Source: Symsagittifera roscoffensis (Eukaryota; Xenacoelomorpha; Acoela; Convolutidae). From it: a DNA stretch of 64,000 bases. Shown here one piece after another: positions 23,681 through 34,927 of the stretch. The position numbers and the translations under genes were made by a program. The stretch is from positions 48,463,618 to 48,527,617 of the forward strand of contig NC_087067.1 of assembly GCF_963678635.1 (NCBI RefSeq), read 5' to 3'. The first letter of the stretch is position 1. Each line of letters starts with the position of its first letter. The notes below the pieces were generated by a model. It worked only from the letters and a program-made list of their open reading frames with translations, was not told the DNA's origin and searched no databases.

Positions 23681-23907
23681 TAAAAGCACGAAAGATGTTG
23701 CGCGTTCATCTCCCTAGCTGGAAAAATAGGCAACCTTTAAACCTCCATTAATTTACAAAAATGAACACAGAAGATTTTCATATATTCTTGGCAAGACAAC
23801 AAAGCCTTACTAATGAAATTTTAAAACTTCCGTCAAAAATTGCTAGTTCAAAGTCGAACAAAAAATTCACCCCAAGCACAAATATTCCGCCACTTCCTCG
23901 AAAGTGA
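23681..23907 (+). other. TATA box followed by a 48-codon open frame; possible retroelement 5' relic
   Basis: ACTATAAAAGC near 23679 is a good TATA-like site. About 75 bp later an ATG at 23761 opens a 48-codon frame starting MNTEDFHIFLARQQSLTNEI and ending at 23907. The F..FLA.QQ pattern recalls the first residues of some LTR-element gag proteins, but nothing downstream confirms it. It could equally be the first exon of an unknown gene or chance. Confidence 0.2.
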
Positions 23908-24353
23908 AACAAATAAGAACTAACCATATCTTGCCATCTAAACGTATTATGCCGACTATACCTAATTCAAACCTATACCTAAATAATGCATGCTTCGATA
24001 GCCATTTGAACGTTTCTGGTGAAATTTTTGGCAAATTTATGGTAAAATTTTCAACAAGAATTTTAAAAGTTTTTTTTTTCATAAATTTGCATGTTTAGAA
24101 AATTTCAAACACAAAATGAAAAAGGCAAATTTAATATTCTTAATTGACCAAATTGACCCGCTTTAAAACCTCTCAACATTAACTTGATATATTTTCTCAA
24201 CTTTCAGCTCAATGCAACCACATTTTTCAGTCTGTTTTGAAGCATGTCAAAATAACTAGCTTTAAACTTGTCTTAGTACCCTGTTGTTTTAGTTTGTAAC
24301 TATTATGTGACTATTAACTAAAGGCACACCTAGGATTTTCCTGGATTTTCTGG

Positions 24354-24695
24354 AAGGGCGGATTTTTCTTGGAAAAAAAACCAAACATTTAGTCGGTTTT
24401 TGTAAAACTCGACAAAATTGATTAACGAAAGACTTCTAGAACCCTATAAAGAACTGATTTTGACAAAATTTTGGGCAAGGCAGAAGAAGTTTTTTCGGCA
24501 CTTTTTGGAAAGTTTTTGACAAAAGAATCGCATTTTATCGCCACGTGCTCTCCTTCAATCACGCATGGGCGCCGAAGGCACCTTTAAAACTTTTTAAAGG
24601 CTGGACTCCAAAAATGGTTGCCAAGAAATAATACCAAAAAGGCGACCCTTTCGTTAATGGGGGGGGGGGGGGGGGGTTTGGAGCAATCCGCCCTT
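24354..24695 (-). mobile_element. hAT-like MITE with G18 run (inverted orientation)
   Basis: The ends are inverted repeats AAGGGCGGATT (24354) and AATCCGCCCTT (to 24695). GGGCGCCGAAGGCACC near 24570 is the reverse complement of the GGCGCCTTCGGCGCC box in the copies at 13.4 and 18.5 kb, so this copy lies in the opposite orientation. It includes an 18-G run at 24659-24676. Confidence 0.55.
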
Positions 24696-24869
24696 GCTAT
24701 TTACGCAATGTAAAAATACCACGCATTAATCCAAAATGGAAAATCAGCCTCCGTAAGGTGTCAAAAACAGCTTGCAGATAAATTATCTAATGACTTTTGA
24801 TTTGATGATACCTTTTTTGATGGCATACAATAGCACAGTAAAAATTATACTAATCAGACTTATAAGACC

Positions 24870-25060
24870 AGGAGCGGATTTAGGGGGAGGCGGAGGAATG
24901 CCCCCTCTTCTCAGGGATTCGCTCCCCTAACCACCCCTTTGGTTTTAATTAGGACACCCATTTTTGGCTGAACAATCTTAAACTTTCTGTAGAAGCGCCT
25001 TTGGCGCCAATCTGTTCTAATTTTGATCTCACTTGATGCAATATTTTAACCATCTCAGAA
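24870..25060 (+). mobile_element. hAT-like MITE fragment
   Basis: It starts CAGGAGCGGATTTAGGGG and includes CAGGGATTCGCTCCCCT and AAGCGCCTTTGGCGCC, matching the left half of the 13.4, 18.5 and 46.3 kb copies. No right terminus is visible. Confidence 0.5.
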
Positions 25061-25427
25061 GCAGCATATTGTAATACATACCTGAAAACCTTTTTGGGGG
25101 CAAGTATTGTTTTTCTGTGTTAACACATGATAAATTATAAAACCTTTCATTTACAAGCCCGACATTTGTTTTTCTACTCTTACCATTCAGATTGCACAAA
25201 ATCCTCATTTTTTGCTGTTTTTACAATTACATTATAACACTTTGGATAACCATCCGTTAGCCTCCGTTTGTTAAATTTGCAAACTTGAGTCACTAGAAGT
25301 TATCATAGTGAAAAATGATTTCGAGAACGAAGTGGAATAATGAGTCGGAAAACATTTGCTAAAAAAATTCAACTTATTATATGTCTGCTAACAATTTTTT
25401 TGTAAACTTCATCTTCAGATAAAAATT

Positions 25428-28254
25428 ATGTGTGGTATTTGGGCTGTATTCGGGTGTCCAAGCAAGGCTCTCCTCTCCAAATGCCTCCCGGATGTTCTCA
25501 AAATCAGACATCGAGGCCCCGACGCATTCAGCATGCTCAGTGTGGGTGAACTTGAAAACTGCCTGCTAGGAGGGTCTTTTTAATTATTTAGCCCAGAATA
25601 AACAGAAACCATGCAGTCTAACTGTTAAACTTTTATTTTTCAATATACTCAATTTCTGCTTTTATACCTTATTCAGTCGAATATTTTGTGATAATCATAT
25701 TTAATAGGTAAGTTATAAGTATTATTCAAACTCTCTCGGTTTCAAGTGATCAGATGCAAACATGGATTTGTCCTCAGATAAAAATATTTGTGCAGAAACA
25801 AGAGTTGAAAAAAAATAAAATGAAAACAGACGAAAATATAAATGAAAACAGAAACAAAAAGAAAACTAAAACCCAAGAAGACCCTTCTAGGTTTCGTCCG
25901 ACTGTCAATCGTGGATCCCTTACACGGAATGCAACCCCTGAAATTGAAGAAGCATGAACACCTTTTCTTAGTGTTCAATGGCGAGATTTATAACTACCTG
26001 CACTTAAAAGAGCAGTTTGGGTTCGAATTTGAGACTAATTGTGACACGGAAGTTATTTTGCACCTCTACGCAATAGGCGAGTTCTGATTGTTCTGAGGCT
26101 AATAAAAGAATATTTCCTGATTATTTGTCTCCTGATGGTAAAAGAAACTGCATCAGAACCAAAACTCAACCCGAAAATTTTTCTGAAGTTGGATTTTGGG
26201 CGCCCAAATATACTTAAAATGAGAGGGAGGGCTTGCTGAAGTGCATTTTTGGTTACTCAAAACTACTTGAAACTAGGTTTGACAAACCATTTTCTCATAC
26301 CGCCCGCGAAAATTGTAAATGCAACGTTCTAATGTGGTATATCAAGCATCAAATAAAAAGAGCCGACGACCTTGGTCGTAGATAAAAAATACTCATTCAA
26401 CTTCCCGGGTAGAGGTGCTCACTTAATGTTTCGACTTTCAAAGTGCTCGGCCAAAAAAGTATAATCGAGACAGGGTTAGGGTCGAGCTCAAATTCGAGGA
26501 CGGTCGAGCTTGGTCGAAACATACATTGATCATGATTCAACTTAGGAACCAAAACCCAAATTTAGCATTTTTGACAATCTTGACTACTGCAGGCGGAATT
26601 GAGTTCTGTGTGCAACATCTTCATGGAGTGTTTGCCTTCATCTTGGCAGATGTAATCAACAACAAAGTGTTCTTCGCCAGAGACACTTTTGGGGTGCGAC
26701 CTCTCTTCTCCCTCGAACAACTGCAGGGATCAGAGTGGCCTGGATTCACAGTTGTGGGGTCAGAGGTCAAGTCACTGATGACCGCTCATAGGAGTTGTCC
26801 TGAAGGCACTGCTACTGTCAAGATACATCTTCCGGGTGAGTCGATTTTCCGACTTTTTTATTTGTTTGTCGGGAATGAGTTATGACTTTCGGTCTGCACT
26901 CATAGAGTAATTTCAGATAGGGTACACCGTCTGCTCGTCACGCTATCTTACTTTCGGTCGGATAGATTCGTGCAACTTCTTAGTCTACTCTTATATCTCT
27001 TATATCTTACTCTTATATCTCCTAGTCTCAATAGATCTAGTGTATACTGGGTTTCGCGAGTTAGTTCTTGGTGATTATCCAGAAGGAGAACAACTGTAGT
27101 CTAAGATTTATTCAAATTGTTCTGGTGCTGAAACTACAAGTAGTTTCAGCACTTACAAATAAGTGTCAATGTTAGAGATGGAATATGATTGGTTAGAAAG
27201 TAATATTTTATAGTGATAGTTTTATCAATAATATAATAGTATTTATATCCATTATAAATACTAGTTTAGAACTGGTTCCAGGAACTTTATGGTTGAAACA
27301 GTGAAAAAAACTTACTAAACTCTCCTGCAAGCAAAAGAAATAAAAAACGAGAAGACAAAAAGAAAATTTATCCACTTTATGAACCAAGTTCTCAGTGCCT
27401 AAATTCGAAATCAAAAATGGCGACGGTGTTGATATTTTTCCAATTTGCACTAATTTCATCTCAAATTTTTTTGTCACAGTATAATTTCAAATCAAAAACA
27501 ATTGATTGATGGATAAAACAAAGTTTTATTGGATTTTTACCCTGATTTAGGCCATTTTTCCGAGTATGACCTCTGTCCCAAATCTGGATCTGTCCACCTT
27601 GTTAGAAGTGAGCGCTTCCATGAAGTCTGGGCCAAGCCAGTCTATGCTGTTAGAGAAACCACACCTGAAATGACTTCTCTTGAGAGAGTGCGACACACTC
27701 TGACAAATGCGGTTGATGTGAGAATGATGGCCGATTGCAAACTGGGCTGTCTGTTGTCCGGGGGTCTGGACTCCAGTCTGATTTGTGCCCTGGTGAAGCA
27801 GAAGATGCCAGAGTGGGGGTGTAACTATCCTCTGGAGACATTCGCCATTGGTATTACATTGACATTGATATAAAAATCAACTAAATGGTTCAATTTTTCT
27901 TAGTTTTATGACTAATTTTGCAAATGGAAAGCAACTGATATCTCAAGATTTTAAACCAAATCCTTCAGTAAGGATTCAACTTCGATAGAAATCCCACCAT
28001 TTGATGAAATCCTATATCGTGACTAAATCAGGGATCCTATAGGGCTTAGGACCTTCATTTTTTAGGTTCATAGTGCTAGAAACTTAGTGTGATCATAATT
28101 TGTGTACAAAATGTTCTTCATTGCAGGTCTTGATGCCAAGAGTAGTGACTTAGTCGCGGCTCAGATGGTGGCAGATCACATTGGATCCACACATCACAAC
28201 ATTATACACACTGCTGAGGAGTTCCTATCATGCATAGATGACCTCATCTATCAA
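25428..28254 (+). CDS. ASNS: asparagine synthetase (glutamine-hydrolysing), 5' exons 1-5, 3' part missing at gap
   Basis: A cytosolic enzyme that makes asparagine from aspartate, glutamine and ATP. Exons: 25428-25569, 25891-26076, 26593-26835, 27551-27850, 28127-28254 (333 codons, about 60% of the roughly 560 expected). The start MCGIWAVFG exposes Cys2, the N-terminal nucleophile of class II glutamine amidotransferases. IRHRGPDAF, NGEIYN and ARDTFGVRPLF follow in exons 1-3. Exon 4 carries the PP-loop LLSGGLDSSL, which binds ATP in the synthetase domain. Exon 5 ends DDLIYQ, just before the expected LETYD-type segment. Introns 1 and 2 require GA-AG and GC-AG boundaries; introns 3 and 4 and the donor after exon 5 are GT. 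An AG (TTCATCTTCAG) lies 10 bp before the ATG, fitting a 5'UTR intron or trans-splice acceptor. The remaining exons are not in this window. Confidence 0.93.
26100..26590. other. ASNS intron 2, with short TCGAC-rich repeat
   Basis: Non-coding. The part at about 26.40-26.52 kb has TTTCGACTTTCAAAGTGCTC and GGTCGAGCTTGGTCGAAAC, resembling the CGACT-rich array at 45.7-46.0 kb. Confidence 0.4.
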
Positions 28255-28403
28255 GTAAGAGCAACTGATACTGAAAAAAAAAAGACTTTCAACTTAAGAA
28301 AAAACTTAATCCTAACCTAATAGTTGACGAGAGCTCTACAAAAATGATACTGATATGATAAAATTCGGCTGGGCTTGTATGTCGCCGTAAATTAATTCAG
28401 CAG

Positions 28404-28603
28404 NNNNNNNNNNNNNNNNNNNNNNNNNNNNNNNNNNNNNNNNNNNNNNNNNNNNNNNNNNNNNNNNNNNNNNNNNNNNNNNNNNNNNNNNNNNNNNNNN
28501 NNNNNNNNNNNNNNNNNNNNNNNNNNNNNNNNNNNNNNNNNNNNNNNNNNNNNNNNNNNNNNNNNNNNNNNNNNNNNNNNNNNNNNNNNNNNNNNNNNNN
28601 NNN
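28404..28603. other. assembly gap (200 N)
   Basis: Exactly 200 N, probably a nominal scaffold gap of unknown true size. It directly follows the last visible ASNS exon, so order and distance across it are not guaranteed. Confidence 0.95.
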
Positions 28604-29430
28604 ACCTAGTGTTTGCAAGAAAAATTTGGAGCATCTTTTATTTTGGTCACAGGCATATAATTATTATCAAAATTTTTCCAGCAAAATTTCATTCAAAACT
28701 TAGTTTGTTGTGTTGATTAATGTTACTACTGAAAATCTTTGATACACTTAATTTGATTTTATCGTTTTGATGCCCGTTCTCATAATTTTCCATACAAATT
28801 ATACAAAATACGCATGCAAAAAAATAACCGCATATGCTGACAGCTGCTTCATTGTAATATCGTCACTGGAGTTCATGGAAAAAGAAGGTTTTGTTCTCTC
28901 TTTATATAACAAAACAACAAACTCATTATAAAAACGCAATTGAGTTCTTAGAAAAGGTAAAACAGAGTGATACTACAAAATGAACAACCAAAAAATTTAA
29001 AATTTAGTTGAAAATAATTGAAAGTAAACTACTATGAAAAGGTTCTATTGCAATTAAAAATAAAAATAATTTCATTAATTTATTTTCACTCAATTAATAT
29101 CGATTGTTTTTTCGATTCTATGGAGAAAGACTATAAAAATGCACGATAAACAATTTTGATTCAGAGCGGGTATTCTAAAATAATTTTTTTTTCTAAATAA
29201 ATAGGCCCCAAACAGATTTTTTTTTCGATCTCTCCCAAATAATTTACTTTCAAAAAATTGCATTCAAATACGTTAAGGTTCGATTACTTTGTTCAGTCAA
29301 GCTTTGGAATGAAAAAAATGATAAATTAGAGGCCAGTTCTTGGTTTTCTATTCAATCTTTGCCTTAATTAGTTGTTTTTGGAACATTCTTTACATTTTGT
29401 TTTTGAATTTTGTTTTTCAGTTTTTTTTTC
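28604..29430. other. no feature seen
   Basis: AT-rich sequence after the gap. No further ASNS exon (no counterpart of the ETYD, GSDEL or RVPFLDH segments) and no channel exon 1 relic found. Confidence 0.45.
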
Positions 29431-29922
29431 AGATTCACACCAACTCTACTGGAAAACGTGAATTTGTATTAAGAACTCTCTAATTCTAGCTCACTCGCTA
29501 CTGGCATCGTTGAAATGGAAGCCTTATACAATAATTCGAGAATTTCGATAAATTTGATGTCATACAACATACAAGTCATTTTATATTGCTCAAACAATCC
29601 AAACAACAAAATGATGACTATGAAAAGTATGACTTAATACGAAAAAATAAACCGAGTAGCAGCTCTCCCACCACCTGACCTTCAGAAAGTCGTTCCAAGT
29701 TTGTTGAAGTAAGCTTATTTGCTCTAAGTTATTTGTTTAGGGAGCAAAAACTATCACTTTGTACTTAATTTGGCGTGTTCAAATGGTTTTCACAAGAAAA
29801 AGTATGTCAATATTTTCTAAAAAGTTTTTTTTTCATTTTACTTTGTTATATTTAACTTTTTCATGTGATTAATGCTCCACTAAAATTTAGGAGGTAATCG
29901 CAACATTATGGGTTTTGCTCTA

Positions 29923-29932
29923 ATACGAGCAG
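29923..29932 (+). repeat. ATACGAGCAG dispersed motif, copy 2
   Basis: The end of a stretch GCAACATTATGGGTTTTGCT plus CTAATACGAGCAG, related to the copies at 4349, 37671 and 38055. It lies just before the LINE fragment. Confidence 0.4.
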
Positions 29933-29953
29933 CCTTCATGGAACAGTCAAAAC

Positions 29954-30409
29954 ATGATTGAGGATAAAAGCAAAACCAAACACATCGGAGTGATATCCGA
30001 TCAATATCTATAATTTCAAGAGAAAGTTAAAGTGATTTTAAGAAAAATGCCCTGCGGAATTAAAACACTCCAATCAATCAAAAAACCATTTTCAATTAAA
30101 ACTTGCCGATTAATCATGAACGTACTAGTTACAAGTCATCTAAATTATCCTGCCATACTTCTGAGAAGAGTATCAACAAATTTATTGATTTCACTAGAAA
30201 AACAACAGAGCTGGGCCTATGTTTTTTGCTGCGATTGTGTTAAGTTTGACATCTCGTCTGATCCAAAAATGAAATATAATATGATTCCTATACCCATGTG
30301 TCTTGATTGGAAACTAATAACCCATTTTTGGAAGAAACAACTAACTGTTACCCGCTTTTTCAAAAGTTCAATTCTAAAACTACCAGATCGACACAAATAC
30401 GAGAGTTAA
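29954..30409 (+). pseudogene. non-LTR retrotransposon (LINE) reverse-transcriptase C-terminal fragment
   Basis: One frame from 29954 to 30409 with a single stop at 30011. It reads KHIGVISDQYL, then the stop, FQEKVKVIL and later TCRLIMNVLVTSHLNYPAIL and ISLEKQQSWAYVF. The pattern K-x-I/L-G-V-x-x-D...L followed by helices, a final L-x-Y, and L..LE..Q is the familiar end of LINE RT domains (thumb region). No endonuclease, YxDD box or poly-A tail is seen nearby, so it is a fragment. The LINE clade cannot be assigned. It sits inside the partial channel pseudogene. Confidence 0.6.
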
Positions 30410-32029
30410 AAAATTAAAAAATTATACTTCTTTGAAAGATATACTGGACACTACATCAAAAACTTGTTTTTTAAACGATCAGTATTGATATAGAAAACAA
30501 TTAGAGATGATAAACTTGTGGGATATACTTTCAAACAGAGGAGCGAAGATCAAATTTAAGAATTAAATTACATAATTAAGGAAGATCCATCAGTGGCAAC
30601 CTATGGTACATTATCACGGAAAAAGTTAGTTATTTAGGAAAAACAGTCACTGTAATTGTCATATTGCTGATCTATGTTACATTGAAAAAATTATAACTTA
30701 ATAAAATTTTAAACTTATTTTCACTTCATTTTCTTTAATAACTGACATACACTCGCATATTTAAAATTATTTTTTTTTTCCAATTAAAGAGTTTTTTTAC
30801 TGGTCGCGCATTTTAAATTCTGTCATATCTTTTCACCTCCCACATCCGAAAAACTTTCACGGACTTTTGTTAAAGTTCTGACCTTTATGCAGTGTAAATT
30901 CGGTCAATTTATAAAATTTTACCGCTAACATTTCTTACCTATATAAATTAAAACAAACATATTAACGCATTATAAATTCGATCAAGTTGATCCTTGATTG
31001 CGCATTCTAAAGTCATTCGAATCTTTAAAAAAACACAGACACCTTTGCCCACATTTTCAAAAAAAGCTTACATGAAATTTGGCGTTTGAAGTTGAATCAT
31101 TACCTTCATTGGATTCGGTTTTGGGATTTTTTTTTAGTTGTGCTGTTTAATGTGCTGTTTTGATGAAAAGAATATGAATAGGTTATTATAGGTTAATTGG
31201 CCGAGAACTCACCGTTATTTCCAAGAGTGCAAAATTAGCTAATGGTAAACATGAACTGAGTACCTAGGCTCATTTCTCATCCGCATAATTGTGGGTGACG
31301 CATTTAGAAGATACATTAAAAACGACTTAAATTTTTGCATTGATAATGATCACTGTTCCAATGATTGAACATGACGAGGCTTTTTTGTCTTCCAGTGTGT
31401 TGTATTTTTATTTTTTGTCAACCCAAAATCAGGCACCACAAAAAATCTTCTGAAAGGGCTGAGTAATATTCAATGTTTGAAGCCTTCTCTGACGTTTTTA
31501 GAACAAATTTTCAATAATTTTTTTAAGTGTCGAGAACAATTGTTTTGAAGTAACCAATTGATAGAATAAAATTGTGCAAATAAAGCTAACGAGCAGGCTT
31601 ATAATAGTTTGATTCTTATAGTTCAAACTAAATCGTGACAAATTTGATGATTTTTCAGCGCTTTTCTAAAATATACCAAAAATTTTTGTACATACAAATC
31701 CTAAGCTTCAATTTAAAAAATTGTTTTTAGTGGGCATCACAGGCCGGGTGGATGCAAAAAAATTAGTTAGTTGTCGCAATCTTCTACAAAATTTATTATT
31801 TTCTATTGATTCTCAACTTGATTGTGTTATCGGTCTCAGAGTATTAGAGGTGGTCATAGCATCCAAGTCTACGTCTATGACCCCTCTCAGAATGTGCTCA
31901 CCATCTTGCAAAAAACCAGTTCCTTCCATATATCCAATGGAAGGTGTTACTCTATTGGACTGTCGGTTAGACAGTATGTTTTTAAGAGTGGGATGAGCGG
32001 CTGTAGTGAAGAGGGGAAAAAAGGGTAAA

Positions 32030-33840
32030 ATCAAAAAGCTCAAACTTGATGGTTGAATTTTAATCAGAGACGCCACAGTAAGAATCTGTTTGCCCCAGCA
32101 TAAATTTAAACAAAACTGCTTTTTGACTGATTATAGACCTTTTCAATTGATCTAGTTTTTTGAACCAAAATTTTCAAAATCTACTTTTGAGATTAAAATT
32201 ATACATCTTTTTGATTTTTTCGATGAGATCATTCAAAGAAAAAGAATAACGATTGGAAGACAATGCGGAGGTTATCAGCTTGAACTAAATTTAAATGTGT
32301 CTATTGATCAGTGAGATATTTTGATATATGATGCTTGATCCTTACGAAACTTTTGTCCTTTATTTTGTGTTTTTTTATTCAAATTTTATGCCAGTTCTGT
32401 TTTTTTCAGGAAACTTTGGTGATCAAGTTTAATAATTTTGAACTGTTTTGCCCGAGAAGAAATTGATGTTTTTCGTTTTAGTTTTCTTGTACCTGGTTTT
32501 ATTCGAAAATCCGCAAGAAAGTTACGTAAAAAGCATAAAATGTTTTTTATTACGGCCTTTTATCAAGATATTGAGAAAAAAAAAGAAAGTCTAAACTCGG
32601 AAATAATGGAGTAAAAGTTAGTTTCTAATTTTAAATGCGTAAAAAAATCATTAAAAAGCAGTTTGTGACAGTTGTGAAAAAAAAACTGACTTCAATTAGT
32701 CGAGAATTGATTGAAAGTGTGCTACTTGAATTCAGGTGGTTCTTGAATTGGCTTGTTGGGAGTATTTTCCAGAAAAGGAAAAATATCATCGTTCTTAAAA
32801 AATACGTTTTCCAGCTTAAACCACTTAAGACAAAACAAAAGATAGTTGAAACACTCAATTCTTTGTTATATTCTGAGTGGTCTAACTCTTTTTTCTGCGG
32901 AGAAACTTCAAAGCATATATGAAAATATTTCTTTTTCTCATCATTGTCTCTTGTGATGACTCTTGTTATTCAGATAAAAAACTGTTTTCATATCAGTGTA
33001 AGATTGAACACTGTTGGCTAAACAAAATTTAGTCTCACCATCACCAGCAAAAGTAAATCATCTTGAAAGTGTTCTGAAGTATTATTAAAATAATTTTAAG
33101 AAACATTTTACTTTTTCCAAAAGACTTACTGATTAGCATTTCTAGAAAACCTTTACCAAGTTATCTTATTTTGGCCGATCAATAAGTGAAAGGATTCGCT
33201 GTTTTACTATTTTTCTAACTGTGGAACCTTGGTTAGCATTACTCGATGGCAAGCAATGTCCAACTGGAGGTAAAAACAATTGGCAATCGATTTAATTAAA
33301 TTTTCCAAAAATGTTTAGTTATCATAAATTTTAGGTTTGTGCGTTTAATCGAGAAGAGAAAATATACGAAGCAACTGCTGTACTGATAGTGCTAAATCCA
33401 AATGACCTGAACACTTCTGAATTAGCCTGAAAACGTTTCGGCAAAACATGTTTTTAAAAAAGTTTATAACAGAAAGCCTTTTTTAACGTTTTGGTAAATC
33501 TGCTGCTCTCCGCTAGCCACTTCATATTCTAGGCAACTCAATTAGTTTAAAGAAACAATTAATTACAAATCAACCTAAGCTTTTCCAAAAAAATATTTGA
33601 GAGCTGATTCCAGTATTAGGGATTTCGTCAGCTGTCATAGCTGTTTATGAAACTAAAAATTCTCAAAAATTTGCGGACTGAAAAGTTTTTTGAAATTTAT
33701 TTGGATGGCAGTTTTTCAGCTAACTTTTTTGAAAACAGTGAAAACGATGTGGGAAAGAAAAGCCTTTTACAATTATACGATCTAGTTTATTTTTTCACGG
33801 TTTTTGAATAAATTAGAGGATATTTTAAACATTCTGTGGA
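32030..33840. other. no gene seen
   Basis: AT-rich. A 95-codon frame at 32635-32922 is Lys-rich, overlaps a - strand frame, and has no recognisable domain. I do not call it. Confidence 0.4.
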
Positions 33841-33844
33841 GTAT

Positions 33845-34850
33845 TAATAATCATTTTCTGTGATATAATTATCGATTATAATAAGATTTTATTACCAGTC
33901 TCACTAAAATTGATAATTAATCGATTTTAATCAATTAATAATCGATTATAATCTCTCTTTTTAAAATCAAATTATAATTAATTATAATAAATTATAGTCG
34001 ATTACAATCGATTACAATCCAATATTTATGTCTATTTTTCGATACAATTATAATCATTTTTAATTGATTGTAATTTATAAAATTTATTCAAATTTCTAAT
34101 TCATTAGTTTTGAACAAAAATCCATTATAAACAATTATAATTGATTATAATCCTTTTTTTTGTACATTTTGTCTTCGAAATTGCATCTAAATTGCTGATA
34201 TTTTATGCTTTTTGTAAATGTTGGTTCCTTTGAAAAAAAAAGAAAAATGTTTTCAAAGTTTTCCAATCAATTCAAATTTATAAGATTTTTTTCTCATTTC
34301 TTCCCCATTAGAGTTCTTCACCATTGTTTTGTGATGCATATTTTAAACTTTTTCATCTTCATCCAAAAAAACATCAGCAATTTGGTTTGGTTTCAAGATT
34401 GATTCGAAAGATTTTTTTTCCTTCACCCGCGGAACCTTTCCACTAATATGAAAGGATCTCTATGAAACTTTTATTTCGTGGCGAAACTTTGTGTTCAGAT
34501 GAACCAAAGTGTTCAAGATATCTCTTTTAGAAATTTTTTGTTGACACAAAAATTAATAACCCATGAGATAAAATTCGATTTGTTTTGAATTGACAAAGAT
34601 TTGGCAAAATAAGATATTATAATTGATTATAATCGATTATAATTTGACTTTAAAGGTTTTCTTGTAAGAACTATAATCAATTATAATCGATTAGAAGAGA
34701 TAATAATCTCTTGAAAATATCACGATTATAATCAATTATAAATCCTTTAAACACTTCTTTTTGGTAATTGTAATCAATTATAATTGTCAAAAATCATCTT
34801 AAGAATCCGTTATAATCGATTACTTACGCCTAAACTTGGATGCGGGTCAC
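33845..34850 (+). mobile_element. AT-palindrome MITE, copy in + orientation
   Basis: Dense TAATCGATTATAATC-type palindromes lie at 33.86-34.16 and 34.61-34.83 kb around a unique core. The core (34.17-34.60 kb) is the reverse complement of the core at 39.13-39.56 kb, including the AACCAAAGTGTTCAAGATATC segment and its inverse. The right end reads CTTGGATGCGGGT (about 34837-34849), the inverse of the left end of the 38.95 kb copy. The left terminus is truncated. Confidence 0.65.
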
Positions 34851-34927
34851 TCTAAATTTGAACGTTTCAGTGTCAAAAATAGTTATGGCGGTTGACTGAT
34901 ACCATATTGCTAAAGTTTATTTACAAC

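Larger units (their letters stand above)
29430..32027 (+). pseudogene. partial DEG/ENaC channel gene copy (relics of exons 2 and 4)
   Basis: Two segments match exons of the intact channel gene at 36.3-44.7 kb. At about 29436-29528, after a polypyrimidine-AG, lies a copy of the PTLLENF exon (ACCAACTCTACTGGAAAAC), now frameshifted. At about 31845-32026 lies a copy of the exon encoding GGHSIQVYVYDPSQ, SIGLSVRQY and SGCSEEGKKG. It is still open and keeps its GG-GT donor, but its acceptor side is degraded. Spacing between them (2.4 kb) exceeds the 1.05 kb in the intact gene, partly because of a LINE insertion. No counterpart of exons 1, 3, 5 or 6 is visible, so this is a partial, dead duplicate or the remnant of a former neighbour. 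Confidence 0.7.

Noticed and set aside
25754-25957. 67-codon frame overlapping ASNS exon 2
   Set aside because: The frame that matches asparagine synthetase is a different one, entering at 25891. This frame is a shadow plus intron sequence.
29645-29712. Short coding-looking stretch INRVAALPPPDLQKVVPSLL
   Set aside because: Too short to assign and not found in the intact channel gene. It may belong to the LINE relic but cannot be shown.
32635-32922. 95-codon Lys-rich open frame
   Set aside because: AT-rich composition, no motif, no splice context, and an overlapping frame on the other strand.
33860-34830. Replication origin or transcription-factor array from TAATCGATTATAATC palindromes
   Set aside because: The clusters occur only inside paired repeat ends at several loci, so an element-terminal role fits better.
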